A DNA stretch of 64,000 nt from Rhizobium sp. 18055 (GTDB lineage Bacteria > Pseudomonadota > Alphaproteobacteria > Rhizobiales > Rhizobiaceae): NCBI RefSeq assembly GCF_902706285.1, contig NZ_CACSKD010000001.1, forward strand, positions 310,001-374,000, in the 5' to 3' direction. A model generated the notes under the pieces. It was given only the letters and a program-made list of their open reading frames with translations, had not been told where the DNA came from and searched no databases. Position 1 is the first letter of the stretch; every line of letters starts with the position of its first letter. This document shows positions 45,210-55,077 of the stretch, one piece after another. A program made the position numbers and the translations under genes.

Positions 45210-46337
45210 TCACCTGCCGCGATAGACGAACTCGCCCGGGATTGCCGCCGCATCCTTGTCGGCCTGTAGCGTCAGCGCATCGCGCAACGGCGAGCGGATG
45301 CAGACCGGGTCTGTCGCGCTGGCGTCTCCCGCGAGCGCCATGGCCTGGCAGCGGCAGCCACCGAAGTCAATCGCCTTGCGGTCGCAGCTGCGGCAGAGGT
45401 CCGGCATCCAGTCTTCGCCGCGATAGGCATTGAAGGCTGCGCCATGATACCAGATGTCGGAAAGCGACTTGTCGCGGATATTGTCGAATGTCAGCGAGGG
45501 AATGGTCTCGGCCGCATGGCAGGGCAGCACCCGGCCCGATGGCGTGACATTCAGCCCGATCCGCCCCCAGCCGCCCATGCAGGCCTTGGGGTAGGACGAG
45601 TGGTGATCGGCAGGAACATAGTCGATCACCAGTATGCCTTCGAGACGCTTGCGCGCCTCAAGAACTGTGTCATTAGCCTTGAGGACCTGTTCGCGGGTCG
45701 GCATCAGCGCGCCGCGGTTCTTTTCGGCCCAACCGTGAAACTGCACGGTCGCGATCTCTATCCTGCGGGCGCCGAGCTTGACCGCGAGATCAAGCATGTC
45801 GTCGAGTTGGTCCATGTTCTGCTTGTGGCAGACGGCATTGACCGTCAGCGGCACGCCGCTTGCCTTGATCCAGCCGGCAACCGCCATCTTGCGGTCGTAG
45901 CCGCCCTTGTAGCCACCAATGCGGTCGGCCATATCGGGGGTCGTTCCCTGCAGCGAGAGCTGTGCGTGATCAAGACCGGCATCCGCCAGTTCCATCAGCC
46001 GCTTTTCGGTGAGGCCAACGCCTGAGGTAATAAGGTTGGTGTAGAGCCCTGCCGCAGCCCCGGCCGCCGTCAGCTCGACCAGATCGCGCCGCGATGCGGG
46101 CTCGCCGCCGGACAGATGCAGATGGAGAACACCCATCGCTGCCGCTTCCTGAAACACGCGGCTCCACTCTGCAGTGGACAATTCTTCCTTGATGCCGGTG
46201 AGCTCCAGCGGATTGGAGCAGTAGGGACAGGCCAGAGGACAGCGATGCGTCAGTTCGGCCAGCAGCGCCATTGGCGGCGGTGCCACCGACGACAGCTTTC
46301 CGACCGATTGCTTGACGGCGCTTCCCTCGATCCCCAT
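45210..46337 (-). CDS. pqqE: PQQ biosynthesis radical SAM enzyme PqqE
   Basis: 375 residues. It forms the carbon-carbon bond between the Glu and Tyr side chains of PqqA, working with PqqD. The radical SAM cluster motif is CPLACPYC (Cys33, Cys37, Cys40). The SPASM-type C-terminal cysteines are in CMGGWGRIGLNV, VLPCHAAE and MPDLCRSCDRKAIDFGGCRC. ATG 46337 overlaps the pqqD stop (TGATG). A GTG one codon upstream is an alternative. Last gene of pqqABCDE. Confidence 0.96.
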   Translation of the reverse strand: MGIEGSAVKQSVGKLSSVAPPPMALLAELTHRCPLACPYCSNPLELTGIKEELSTAEWSRVFQEAAAMGVLHLHLSGGEPASRRDLVELTAAGAAAGLYTNLITSGVGLTEKRLMELADAGLDHAQLSLQGTTPDMADRIGGYKGGYDRKMAVAGWIKASGVPLTVNAVCHKQNMDQLDDMLDLAVKLGARRIEIATVQFHGWAEKNRGALMPTREQVLKANDTVLEARKRLEGILVIDYVPADHHSSYPKACMGGWGRIGLNVTPSGRVLPCHAAETIPSLTFDNIRDKSLSDIWYHGAAFNAYRGEDWMPDLCRSCDRKAIDFGGCRCQAMALAGDASATDPVCIRSPLRDALTLQADKDAAAIPGEFVYRGR

Positions 46338-46633
46338 CACAATACCTGCAGCATGCGGCGGTTGGCGAGTTCGCGAATGAAGGCCAGCACGTCGGTCGCG
46401 ATCTGCTCGCGCGGCGCCTGAAATTCTGCGGCGAAATCATCGGCTATGGTATCGATGCTGCGCTTGCCGTCGAGCGCTTCGACGATCTTGATGGCAATCT
46501 CGTCGAGCGCCATCGCAAGCTCCGGTGCCAGCAGCACAGTCTGGCCGCGAACGTCATCGCGCCGCAACCGGACGCCGCGGGCAAGCTTGACGATCATGGA
46601 GCCGGTTATGGCAACGGAGGTTTCCCCGGTCAT
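46337..46633 (-). CDS. pqqD: PQQ biosynthesis peptide chaperone PqqD
   Basis: 98 residues. It binds the PqqA peptide and presents it to PqqE. Typical features are VKLARGVRLRRDDVRGQTVLLAPE, EIAIKIVEALDGKRSIDTIADDFAAEFQ and a C-terminal helix with FIRELANRRML. ATG 46633 overlaps the pqqC stop by four bases; upstream in-frame starts lie within pqqC and are rejected. Confidence 0.94.
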   Translation of the reverse strand: MTGETSVAITGSMIVKLARGVRLRRDDVRGQTVLLAPELAMALDEIAIKIVEALDGKRSIDTIADDFAAEFQAPREQIATDVLAFIRELANRRMLQVL

Positions 46634-47394
46634 TGGGCCGCCTCTTCCAGGTCGCCGATAACGCCTTCGCGCCCATCCCAGCCGCCCGGCGGGATCAGCG
46701 CCGGGGTGACATAGGCAAAATGCAGCGCGTCGAGCTGCGCCCACAGCACCTCTGTCTTGAAGGTCAGCGCGGCTGCGGCTGCATCCTGCTTTTCCAGGGT
46801 GTTTGCATGGTCGAGAACATAGGCAAGACCGAAGGCGACATCGACAGGCGCTTCGCTCAAGCGCTGCCGGAAATAGGAGAGCGCCTGTTCGTTGGCAAAG
46901 GCGTAGTGCTCCAGCAAGCCGGTGATGCGGTCGGCGTGGATTTTCGGCGCAAAGAGCTCCGTCAGGGATGCCGCGACGGCTTCCAGCAAGGGCTTGTCGC
47001 GGACGAAATGGACATAGGCCTGCACCGCAAAGCGCGTGGCCGGCAGGATACCGCGGCCCGATGCGACATAGTCTGGATCGAGGCCGACGGCTTCTGCAAG
47101 CTTCAGCCAGCGCCGGATACCGCCGCCTTCGGTGATGCCGCCATCGTGGTCTTCGATGCGCGAGCGCCAGGCGCGGCGCATGTCGGCATCCTCAAGACGT
47201 GACATGAAAGCGGCATCCTTCATCGGGATGTGGCTCTGATAGCAGTAGCGGTTGATGACCCAGGCGCGCACCTGCGTCATACTGCAGTGGCCGCCATGTA
47301 GCATTTTGTGGAATGGGTGCTTGTCGTGATAGCGGTCGGCGCCGATCGCCATCAGCCGCGCCTCGAAGGCCTGCCGGTCAGGTGTTGCTGTCAA
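46630..47394 (-). CDS. pqqC: Pyrroloquinoline-quinone synthase PqqC
   Basis: About 254 residues. It is a cofactor-free oxidase that performs the last ring closure and oxidation of PQQ. Conserved segments are YHDKHPFHKMLHGG, WVINRYCYQSHIPMKDAAFMSR, EDHDGGITEGGGIRRWLKLAEAVG and HYAFANEQALSYFRQRL. The start is placed at TTG 47394, which has GGAG eight bases upstream and gives the usual PqqC N-terminus (TATPDRQAFEARL). It overlaps pqqB by 17 bases. ATG 47415 is an alternative that adds seven residues. Confidence 0.93.
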   Translation of the reverse strand: MTATPDRQAFEARLMAIGADRYHDKHPFHKMLHGGHCSMTQVRAWVINRYCYQSHIPMKDAAFMSRLEDADMRRAWRSRIEDHDGGITEGGGIRRWLKLAEAVGLDPDYVASGRGILPATRFAVQAYVHFVRDKPLLEAVAASLTELFAPKIHADRITGLLEHYAFANEQALSYFRQRLSEAPVDVAFGLAYVLDHANTLEKQDAAAAALTFKTEVLWAQLDALHFAYVTPALIPPGGWDGREGVIGDLEEAAQ

Positions 47395-48301
47395 AGTCGA
47401 TCTCCATGCCGTCATAGCCGATGTGGAAGCCGCTCTCCTCGAGCATGTCGCGCTCGGGTCCGGCGCGCCAGATCGGATTTGTGTTGTTGATGTGGACATA
47501 CATTTTCTGGGCGATATCGAGCCCGGCCAGCGCCGAAAGGCTGCCGTCCGCTCCGCTGATCGCCATGTGGCCCATGCGCTGGCCGGTTTTCTGGCCGACG
47601 CCGACCGTAATCATCTCATCGTCGGTGAAAACGGTGCCGTCGAACAGCAGAGCATCAGCGCCATCGATCCGGTTTTTCAGGGCGTCGCTGATATGGGCGC
47701 ATCCGGGAATGTAGTAGACGCGCGCATCACCCGCCGTCAGTTCGACACCAACGGTCTGCTCGCCTTCGAGCTGCAACTCCGGCTCGCCATCTTCCATGAA
47801 GAGCGGCACTTTTCCGGGAACGGCAAACAATCGCGCCTCAAGTCCCGGCAGCAACGAGAAAGGCCGCTCCAGCACGACGCTGTAGCGCGTGACGAACGCC
47901 GGATCGAGCGCGCGGAACACCGGGTTGTCATCGATGATCTCACCGATCGCCGATGTCACGAAAACATCCAGCGGCTGCTTCTCGCGCAGGATCAGCAGGC
48001 CGGCCAGATGGTCGATGTCGCCATTGGTGATCAGCACGCTCTTGATCGGACTGTCGCGCAGCATCCTGGGATGCAGGGCTCTGTTGTCGACGATCTGCTG
48101 GCGGATATCGGGAGATGCGTTCAAAATCGCCCAGTTATCGCCGTCAAGACTGACGGCCAGCGATGATTGCGATTGTGGCCTGACACCGGAGGCCGGATCG
48201 CGCGCAAGGCGGCAATTCTGGCAACCGCAATTCCATTGCGGAAGGCCGCCGCCCGCGGCGGCCCCAAGAACCAGACCGCGAAAGCCAGATGAATCTGTCA
48301 C
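47378..48301 (-). CDS. pqqB: PQQ biosynthesis protein PqqB
   Basis: About 307 residues of the metallo-beta-lactamase fold; implicated in hydroxylating the tyrosine of the PQQ precursor. Landmarks are VLGAAAGGGLPQWNCGCQNC with the Cys pair, LNASPDIRQQI, TNGDIDHLAGLLILRE and MGHMAISG. GTG 48301 follows an AGAGGT site by six bases and gives a normal family N-terminus; TTG 48328 would add nine residues. It follows pqqA by 45 bases. Confidence 0.93.
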   Translation of the reverse strand: MTDSSGFRGLVLGAAAGGGLPQWNCGCQNCRLARDPASGVRPQSQSSLAVSLDGDNWAILNASPDIRQQIVDNRALHPRMLRDSPIKSVLITNGDIDHLAGLLILREKQPLDVFVTSAIGEIIDDNPVFRALDPAFVTRYSVVLERPFSLLPGLEARLFAVPGKVPLFMEDGEPELQLEGEQTVGVELTAGDARVYYIPGCAHISDALKNRIDGADALLFDGTVFTDDEMITVGVGQKTGQRMGHMAISGADGSLSALAGLDIAQKMYVHINNTNPIWRAGPERDMLEESGFHIGYDGMEIDFDSNT

Positions 48302-48346
48302 GCGCGGACCTCTAACATTCGAACTCAAAATTGGGTGTGACTGATC

Positions 48347-48442
48347 CTAGAACAGGATCGGTTCGCCGCCGTCTGCCGGTGCGTAACGGTTGATTTCCAT
48401 GCCGCAGGTAACTTCGATGAACTTAGGGGCGTGCCAAGACAT
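48347..48442 (-). CDS. pqqA: PQQ precursor peptide PqqA
   Basis: 31-residue peptide, the substrate from which PQQ is built. ATG 48442 has a GGAGAC site. The sequence includes VTCGMEINRYAPAD, with the crosslinked residues Glu16 and Tyr20 in the diagnostic ExxxY spacing. It is slightly longer than the classic 23-24-residue peptide. It begins the pqqABCDE operon; in this class high expression of pqqA relative to the other genes is usual. Confidence 0.95.
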   Translation of the reverse strand: MSWHAPKFIEVTCGMEINRYAPADGGEPILF

Positions 48443-48581
48443 ATGTGTCTCCATTCATGCTGTTTTCTTAACGGGGCTCGAGGTAGGCCGACTTATGTTG
48501 CGCCGCAATAGCTTTTTGAGCATGGCTGCCCGTCCAATGTCGCAAAGCCATCACAATCGCGGCATTGCCGTGATCGACTGC

Positions 48582-48601
48582 CGGCCGGAATGGACCGGCC
48601 G
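48582..48601 (-). terminator. Hairpin downstream of the aldo/keto reductase gene
   Basis: CGGCCGG / CCGGCCG 7-bp stem around a 6-base loop, 14 bases after the reductase stop on the (-) strand. No T-tract. The 172-bp gap 48443-48614 otherwise holds the pqqA promoter region, in which I see no confident hexamers. Confidence 0.45.
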
Positions 48602-48614
48602 ACAGGAGCGCAAA

Positions 48615-49445
48615 CTAAGCGGCAGTGTCCCATTCCGGCGCCAGACCATCAGGGCTGACGATACGGCCGTCCGGTTGCGCCAACTTCTGGATCATTGCCA
48701 TGTCTTCGTTGCTGAGATCGAAATCGAAGATGGCGGCATTTTCGGCGGCACGTGCCTCCGATACCGTCTTGGACAGGGTGACAAAGCCCTGCTGAATGAT
48801 CCAGCGCAGCACGATCTGCGCGACCGAGCGGCGGTGCGCCGATGCGATCTCCTGCAAGACAGGATCGGCGAGCACCTTGCCGTCTGCCATGCCGTAGTAG
48901 GCGGTCAGCGACATGCCGAGCTCTTTTGCCGTCGCGATCACCGGTCGCTGGTCGAGATAGGGATGGTACTCGACCTGATTGTTGGCCAGCGGCTGCTGGC
49001 TGAGGCGTGCGGCCTCTTGCATCAGGGCCGTGTTGAAGTTCGACACGCCGATGTGCCGTGCCTTGCCGGATTTCGCGACCGCGTTCAGCGAGGCGATCTG
49101 CTCTTCCAGGCTGACAGCGATGTTCGGCCAGTGCAGCAGGAGCAGATCGACGTAGTCCGTCTTCAGCTTCGCCAGGCTTTCATCGACAGACGCCAGGAAT
49201 GCATCGCGACTGTAATTTGCGACCCAGACTTTGGTTGTGAGGAAGACATCGGCGCGCGCGACGCCCGAGGCCCGGATCCCCTGCCCGACCGCGGCCTCAT
49301 TGCCATAGATCTGCGCCGTATCGATGTGGCGATAACCATGCTGGAGCACGTGGGACACCATTCGCTCTGTGTCGGCACCCTCCATCCGGAACGTACCGAA
49401 GCCGAGTGCCGGAATGGACGCGCCGTTCGCATTGATAAAATTCAT
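48615..49445 (-). CDS. Aldo/keto reductase
   Basis: 276 residues, NADPH-dependent reductase of the 2,5-diketo-gluconate-reductase-like AKR5 type. The catalytic tetrad is complete: Asp42 and Tyr47 (HIDTAQIYGNE), Lys72 (LTTKVW) and His105 (LLLLHWP). The family signature HIGVSNFN is present. The gene is 21 bases downstream of the MFS transporter gene, so they probably form an operon controlled by the divergent LysR regulator. Substrate unknown. Confidence 0.92.
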   Translation of the reverse strand: MNFINANGASIPALGFGTFRMEGADTERMVSHVLQHGYRHIDTAQIYGNEAAVGQGIRASGVARADVFLTTKVWVANYSRDAFLASVDESLAKLKTDYVDLLLLHWPNIAVSLEEQIASLNAVAKSGKARHIGVSNFNTALMQEAARLSQQPLANNQVEYHPYLDQRPVIATAKELGMSLTAYYGMADGKVLADPVLQEIASAHRRSVAQIVLRWIIQQGFVTLSKTVSEARAAENAAIFDFDLSNEDMAMIQKLAQPDGRIVSPDGLAPEWDTAA

Positions 49446-49466
49446 GGGAAGTTCCTTTCGGCTGTA

Positions 49467-50669
49467 TCAGGCCGCGGAGGCGGCTGTGTTGGAATGAGCG
49501 CTCGTGCGGCGGTCGAGCGAGCCGCTCCACAGGGTCAACAGAAGCGCTCCGACCACGAAGATGGCGCCGATCCACGGTGTGGCGCCAAGGCCGAGCGAGG
49601 AGGCGACAACGATACCACCGACCCAGGCGCCAGCAGCGATACCGAGGTTGAAGGCCGCAATGTTCAAAGCCGAGGCAACATCGACGGCGGCAGGCCGCAC
49701 GACCCCCGCAAGCTGGACGACGTAGATCTGCAGGCCGGGTACGTTGGCAAACGACAGGAAGCCGAGGGCAGCGAGCGTCGGGATCGTGAGCCATGGCGAA
49801 ACCGCGGTGAAGCCGAAGACGACGAGCACGACTGCCTGCGCCGCAAAAAGCCAGACCAGAGCCTTGACCGGATCACGGTTGGCAAGGCGACCGCCGGCGA
49901 TATTGCCGATCGCAATCGCAATGCCATAGAGCACGAGGATCAGGCTGACCGACGACGCATGAAAGCCGGTGACCTGCTCGAGGATCGAGGCCAGGAAGGT
50001 AAAGGCGACGAAGGTGCCGCCGTAGCCCAGAGCCGTCATCGCAAAGACGATGAGCAGACGACCACTGCCGAGAACCTTGATCTGATCGCCGATCGTGGCG
50101 GCTGGCGCCCTCTTGAGATTGGACGGCAGAAGAAGCCAGAGCCCTGCGAAGGCGATGACGCCGAGGCCTGCGACAGCCGCAAAGGTGGCGCGCCAGCCAA
50201 ATGTCTGACCGATCAGCGTACCGAGCGGAACGCCGGTGACGATTGCGACCGTCAACCCCATGAACATCATGGCAATGGCAGACGCGCGCTTGTTCTCCGG
50301 AACAAGATCAGCAGCGATCGTCGATCCCACCGAGAAGAAGACGCCGTGTGCGAAGGCGGACAACACGCGGGCAACCAGCAGAAGTGCGTAACCGGGGCTG
50401 AGTGCCGCCATCGTGTTGCCGATGATGAAGAGCGCCATCAGGCCGAGCAGCAGCAGCTTTCGGTCGATACGACCGGTCAACGCCGTCAGGATCGGTGCGC
50501 CGAAGGTGACGCCGAGTGCATAGACGCTGACGATAAGGCCTGCCAGCGGCAGGCCGATGTGGAGATCGTTCGCAACAGTCGGCAAGAGCCCGACAATCAC
50601 GAACTCGGTGGTGCCGATCGCGTAGGCGGCGACCGTGAGGGCAAACAAGGCGAGAGGCATGGCAGTCAT
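49467..50669 (-). CDS. MFS transporter, DHA1 family
   Basis: 400 residues with 12 predicted helices. It opens LALFALTVAAYAIGTTEFVIVGLLPTVA, a hallmark of the AraJ/YdhP/NepI-like branch of DHA1 exporters. The loop 2-3 motif is GRIDRKLLLLG. Likely a proton-coupled exporter of sugars, nucleosides or drugs; the substrate cannot be told. ATG 50669 or ATG 50660 are both possible. Divergent from the LysR gene at 50790. Confidence 0.9.
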   Translation of the reverse strand: MTAMPLALFALTVAAYAIGTTEFVIVGLLPTVANDLHIGLPLAGLIVSVYALGVTFGAPILTALTGRIDRKLLLLGLMALFIIGNTMAALSPGYALLLVARVLSAFAHGVFFSVGSTIAADLVPENKRASAIAMMFMGLTVAIVTGVPLGTLIGQTFGWRATFAAVAGLGVIAFAGLWLLLPSNLKRAPAATIGDQIKVLGSGRLLIVFAMTALGYGGTFVAFTFLASILEQVTGFHASSVSLILVLYGIAIAIGNIAGGRLANRDPVKALVWLFAAQAVVLVVFGFTAVSPWLTIPTLAALGFLSFANVPGLQIYVVQLAGVVRPAAVDVASALNIAAFNLGIAAGAWVGGIVVASSLGLGATPWIGAIFVVGALLLTLWSGSLDRRTSAHSNTAASAA

Positions 50670-50789
50670 CCAGTGCTGTGCCGAGCAAGCGGCGATTTGG
50701 GATGACCGGAATATGCCCCTCTGGCATTAATCCGATAAGAAGCTATATTTCGCTAATAGTTATGAATTGAATTCACAAGGAACATTGAA

Positions 50790-51683
50790 GTGGACAACAC
50801 CGTCGGCGAGATGGAAGTCTTCGTGCATACCGCGAGGCTGCAGAGCTTTTCCGCGGCAGGGCGATTGCTCAGGATGTCTCCGTCGGCGGTGAGCAAGCTG
50901 GTGACTCGGCTCGAGGAGCGCCTGAAGACCCGACTGGTCGTCAGAACGACGCGCAGCCTGCAACTGACCCCGGAAGGCGAAGTCTATCTCGAACGGGCGC
51001 AGCGGATTCTCGATGACATCAAGGAGGCCGAGCAGGTGGTCTCGACCGGCGGCGAAGCAACACCGCGCGGCCGTCTGCGGGTCAGCGTCTCCGTCGCCTT
51101 CGGGGTCCGTTACATCGTGCCGCTGGTGCCGGAATTTCTGGCGCGATACCCGCTCGTTCAGCTTGATCTGTCACTGACCGACGGGATCATCGACATCGTC
51201 GAGGAGCGCGCTGACGTGGCCATCCGCTCCGGCGATCTTCGCGACACCTCGTTGAAGGCTCGCAAGCTGATGGATAGCAGGCGTGTCATCGTCGCCGCAC
51301 CTGCCTATCTCGAGCGCATGGGGACGCCCGAAACACCCGGAGATCTCGACCGGCACAATTGCATGACCTTCAACTTCCGCCGCACATGGGAGGAGTGGCC
51401 TTTCCGCGACCCGGCAACGGGGCAGACTTTTTCGAAGGTGGTGAACGGCAATATTGAAGTGAACAACGGCCCAACTGCGCGCAATCTTTGCATCGCAGGC
51501 GTGGGGCTTGCCCGCGTCGGGGCGTTTCACGTTCAGCCCGACATCGATGCTGGCGTGCTGGTGCCGGTGCTTGAACCATTCAACACCGGCGATGTCGAAC
51601 ATATCCACGCCGTCTATCCCGGGCATCCCCATCTCGCGAGCAGGATCCGGGCGTTGATCGATTTCCTCGTCGAGAGAATCTGA
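50790..51683 (+). CDS. LysR-family transcriptional regulator
   Basis: 297 residues. GTG 50790 has an AAGGA site. The N-terminal helix-turn-helix is MEVFVHTARLQSFSAAGRLLRMSPSAVSKLVTRLEERL, and the two-lobed effector domain starts near residue 90. It belongs to the CrgA/DmlR-like group that often sits divergent to its targets. Here it probably controls the MFS-reductase pair and perhaps the second reductase at 51745. It ends in a strong hairpin. Confidence 0.92.
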   Translation: MDNTVGEMEVFVHTARLQSFSAAGRLLRMSPSAVSKLVTRLEERLKTRLVVRTTRSLQLTPEGEVYLERAQRILDDIKEAEQVVSTGGEATPRGRLRVSVSVAFGVRYIVPLVPEFLARYPLVQLDLSLTDGIIDIVEERADVAIRSGDLRDTSLKARKLMDSRRVIVAAPAYLERMGTPETPGDLDRHNCMTFNFRRTWEEWPFRDPATGQTFSKVVNGNIEVNNGPTARNLCIAGVGLARVGAFHVQPDIDAGVLVPVLEPFNTGDVEHIHAVYPGHPHLASRIRALIDFLVERI

Positions 51684-51695
51684 TGAGGGGCCTCA

Positions 51696-51728
51696 GCGAA
51701 CGGCGCATGAGATCGATGCGCCGTTCGC
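51696..51728. terminator. Bidirectional terminator between lysR and convergent aldo/keto reductase gene
   Basis: Perfect 13-bp inverted repeat GCGAACGGCGCAT / ATGCGCCGTTCGC with a 7-base loop, starting 12 bases after the LysR stop and ending 16 bases from the convergent reductase stop. No T-tract on either side. Confidence 0.65.
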
Positions 51729-51744
51729 GATGTCAGGCGTCGGC

Positions 51745-52869
<1,125 letters not shown>

Positions 52870-52965
52870 TCATGCAGACGATATAACGCAGATTGAACGA
52901 TCGCATTAGATCATCAATCTTGCATGATCTTATACTCTACCCTCATGAATGGCGCAGCCGAGAGG

Positions 52966-53253
52966 TCAGGGGTCCAGCGCGACTATCTTTGCCGGGCGTC
53001 TCAAACGGCGATAGGATTCATCGATATTATGCCCGGTGTCGTCGTCCCAGTCGGCAAGCACGCCGAAGACGGAACAGTTGGAAAGCCTGAACCGATCGAG
53101 AAAGTTTTGCGCATCGCATCGCCGGGACCACACAGCATCGCCTGTTGAAAGCGTGCCGTCGTGGCGAATAGCCGGGGTGGATAGTTTGCCATCGTCGCCG
53201 AGGCTGATCGTGTCCTGCTCGTCAACCGCGTTGACGCCTACCGTGTAGATCAT
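52966..53253 (-). CDS. Hypothetical 95-residue protein
   Basis: ATG 53253 with only a weak site (GGGAAAC). The composition is protein-like and acidic, with few low-complexity runs: it starts MIYTVGVNAVDEQDTISLG and has a Trp-containing motif VLADWDDDTGHN near residue 65 and two Cys. No signal peptide or membrane helix. I do not recognise it. It is the best coding candidate in the 772-bp interval between the reductase gene and the 53507 gene; the remaining 52735-52965 and 53254-53506 show nothing clear. Confidence 0.5.
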   Translation of the reverse strand: MIYTVGVNAVDEQDTISLGDDGKLSTPAIRHDGTLSTGDAVWSRRCDAQNFLDRFRLSNCSVFGVLADWDDDTGHNIDESYRRLRRPAKIVALDP

Positions 53254-53506
53254 GCCGTTTCCCGTGAAGTCCGAACAAGGTGGCTCAGATCACCTAATTA
53301 CGCACAGGCGCCCATTTAGTTTCATCAGAGGTTTGACAGATTTCAATTTGTCGCAAGGCCGCCTCAGCGAAGAGGCGCTTTGTCGTTGACCCGCATCAAA
53401 TACGTGCGTGAAGACATTCCGCCGCATTGATGAACCGATGATTGCGCCTACATCAGCGGTATGAGGCAGTTTCGCCGCGCATATTTTTTGGGGAAGAAAA
53501 TCCGTC

Positions 53507-53794
53507 ATGAAAGGGTCAAAGACGATCACACAGATGAGCGTGCGCGAACGCCAGGACATACTGGCAGCCGTCGCCGACGCGCTCGAAACCAGCGCGAAGG
53601 AAGCCATGATCGAAGGCAACCCAAGCTTCGCGGCAAATTCAGAGAATCTCGCCTTGACCATTCGCGGAAGCGTCTATGGCCTTGCCAACAATGATCTGAA
53701 GGCGGCGGAGATCCTACTCCAACAGGCCATGACGCTTATCGAACAATTCCGCTTTCGCGACCCGCATCGGCCTGAGACACTGACACTTCATTGA
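53507..53794 (+). CDS. Hypothetical 95-residue helical protein
   Basis: ATG 53507 with a GGGGAAG site. Predicted mostly helical and soluble: SVRERQDILAAVADALETSA, then LTIRGSVYGLANNDLKAAEILLQQAMTLIEQF, ending in a His-tailed basic segment. No recognised domain. It stands alone; the neighbour on the right is a convergent LysR gene. Confidence 0.6.
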   Translation: MKGSKTITQMSVRERQDILAAVADALETSAKEAMIEGNPSFAANSENLALTIRGSVYGLANNDLKAAEILLQQAMTLIEQFRFRDPHRPETLTLH

Positions 53795-53881
53795 CCGGGG
53801 TGGCAACCCCGATCTCACGGCGATGACAGTTGCCTGGCGTAAAGCATGAGCCTCCGCAAAACAGACATATCGACGCGGCCA

Positions 53882-54787
53882 TCAGCAATCTGCATCGAAC
53901 GAGCGCGCATAGTCCTTCAGGTGAGCCAGAAGCATCTTGGCGTATCCGGGCAACTGCAGCGCGTTCCTGACGCAGACATAGAGTTCACGATCTGCCCAGG
54001 CATCCTCGATCGGCAGCACTTGAAGTTCCATGAATTTGGAGTAGCGCGTGGCTGCGCTCTCCGGCACGATCGAGATTCCGGCTCCCTGTTCGACAACCCG
54101 GCAGGTTGCCTCAAAGCCACCGATCAGCATCCGGAAATGCGGTCTACGCCCAAGTTCATTGGCATGGCGCCCAAGAAACTGCATCAGCGCCGGATTGCCC
54201 TGCTGCCCGATCATCTCGAAATCGAGGATCCGCGAGAATGCGATCGGACCTGACGGCATCTCGAAGGCTTTTGGTGCAATCACCACCAGACGATCCGGCA
54301 CAAACCGGAAGCATTCAAAACCCGCCAGGTCGGCCGACGAAGCCACGATCGCAATATCTGCTTCGCCTTGCTTCAGCATGTTGACGGCCTCGAGGCTTGG
54401 CTTGTCTTCAACGTTGACGCTGATATCCGGGCGCTCGGCCAGAAAGGAGCCCAACGCCTGCGGCAGGTGCTCTGCGAGCATATTGGTATTCGACAGCAGC
54501 CTCACTCGGCCGGTGCGTCCATCCGCAAAGGCGTCGAGATCGGCCTCGATCCGGCGCGCATCGTCCAATATCTTCCGGGCATGGCTGGCCAGCATCTCGC
54601 CAGCCAAAGTCGGCTTGATACCTCGACCGGTGCGCTCGAAAAGTTCGAGGTCAAAAGCCTCTTCCAGCCGTTTCAACCGAGCGCTGACGGCAGCCACCAC
54701 GACATGGTTCTGCCTGGCCGCCGCCGTCAAGCTTCCACCATCCACGGCGTCAATGAAGATTCGCAGATCGACCAAGTCAAATTTCAC
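53882..54787 (-). CDS. LysR-family transcriptional regulator
   Basis: 301 residues from GTG 54787 (AAGGA site). The helix-turn-helix is LRIFIDAVDGGSLTAAARQNHVVVAAVSARLKRLEEAF; the effector domain includes VEQGAGISIVPESAA. It lies divergent from the periplasmic dehydrogenase operon starting at 55078 and may control it. The 290-bp gap holds an inverted repeat (54929-54952). Confidence 0.9.
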   Translation of the reverse strand: MKFDLVDLRIFIDAVDGGSLTAAARQNHVVVAAVSARLKRLEEAFDLELFERTGRGIKPTLAGEMLASHARKILDDARRIEADLDAFADGRTGRVRLLSNTNMLAEHLPQALGSFLAERPDISVNVEDKPSLEAVNMLKQGEADIAIVASSADLAGFECFRFVPDRLVVIAPKAFEMPSGPIAFSRILDFEMIGQQGNPALMQFLGRHANELGRRPHFRMLIGGFEATCRVVEQGAGISIVPESAATRYSKFMELQVLPIEDAWADRELYVCVRNALQLPGYAKMLLAHLKDYARSFDADC

Positions 54788-54928
54788 GCTCGATCCTTCA
54801 CTTTTTGTGAAATCTGTTTGTATGACAAATAGATTTTCAAAGATAGTACCGCGCGGTTATGACGATAGCCAAGTCGCGAGCGCGACACATCGACACACGC
54901 CCTCCATTCTCCTCTAGGATGGATTCAT

Positions 54929-54952
54929 AAAGCAGATTCAATATTTTGCTTT
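54929..54952. promoter_or_regulatory. Inverted repeat upstream of the dehydrogenase operon
   Basis: AAAGCA-N12-TGCTTT in an AT-rich stretch about 125 bp upstream of the cytochrome gene and about 140 bp upstream of the divergent lysR start. The half-site spacing is compatible with a LysR or other dimeric regulator. Single copy, so the assignment is weak. Confidence 0.35.
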
Positions 54953-55077
54953 GTAAATCTTCGGCATTTCTGTGATGTGCCTGACGTTGTCTCGCGGCGA
55001 CGTGGATTGGCTGTGCTCGTGGGAGGTGATGCAAGGCCTGTTGTCGTTTATTCATGCTTGATGAAAGCACGTCGATA

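Noticed and set aside
48390..50705. 771-codon open frame on the + strand
   Set aside because: Antisense to the aldo/keto reductase and MFS genes, whose families are clear; composition is of shadow type (Arg/Asp/His/Gly-rich).
53290..53661. 123-codon open frame on the - strand
   Set aside because: Antisense to the better supported 53507-53794 gene, which has a clear ribosome-binding site.
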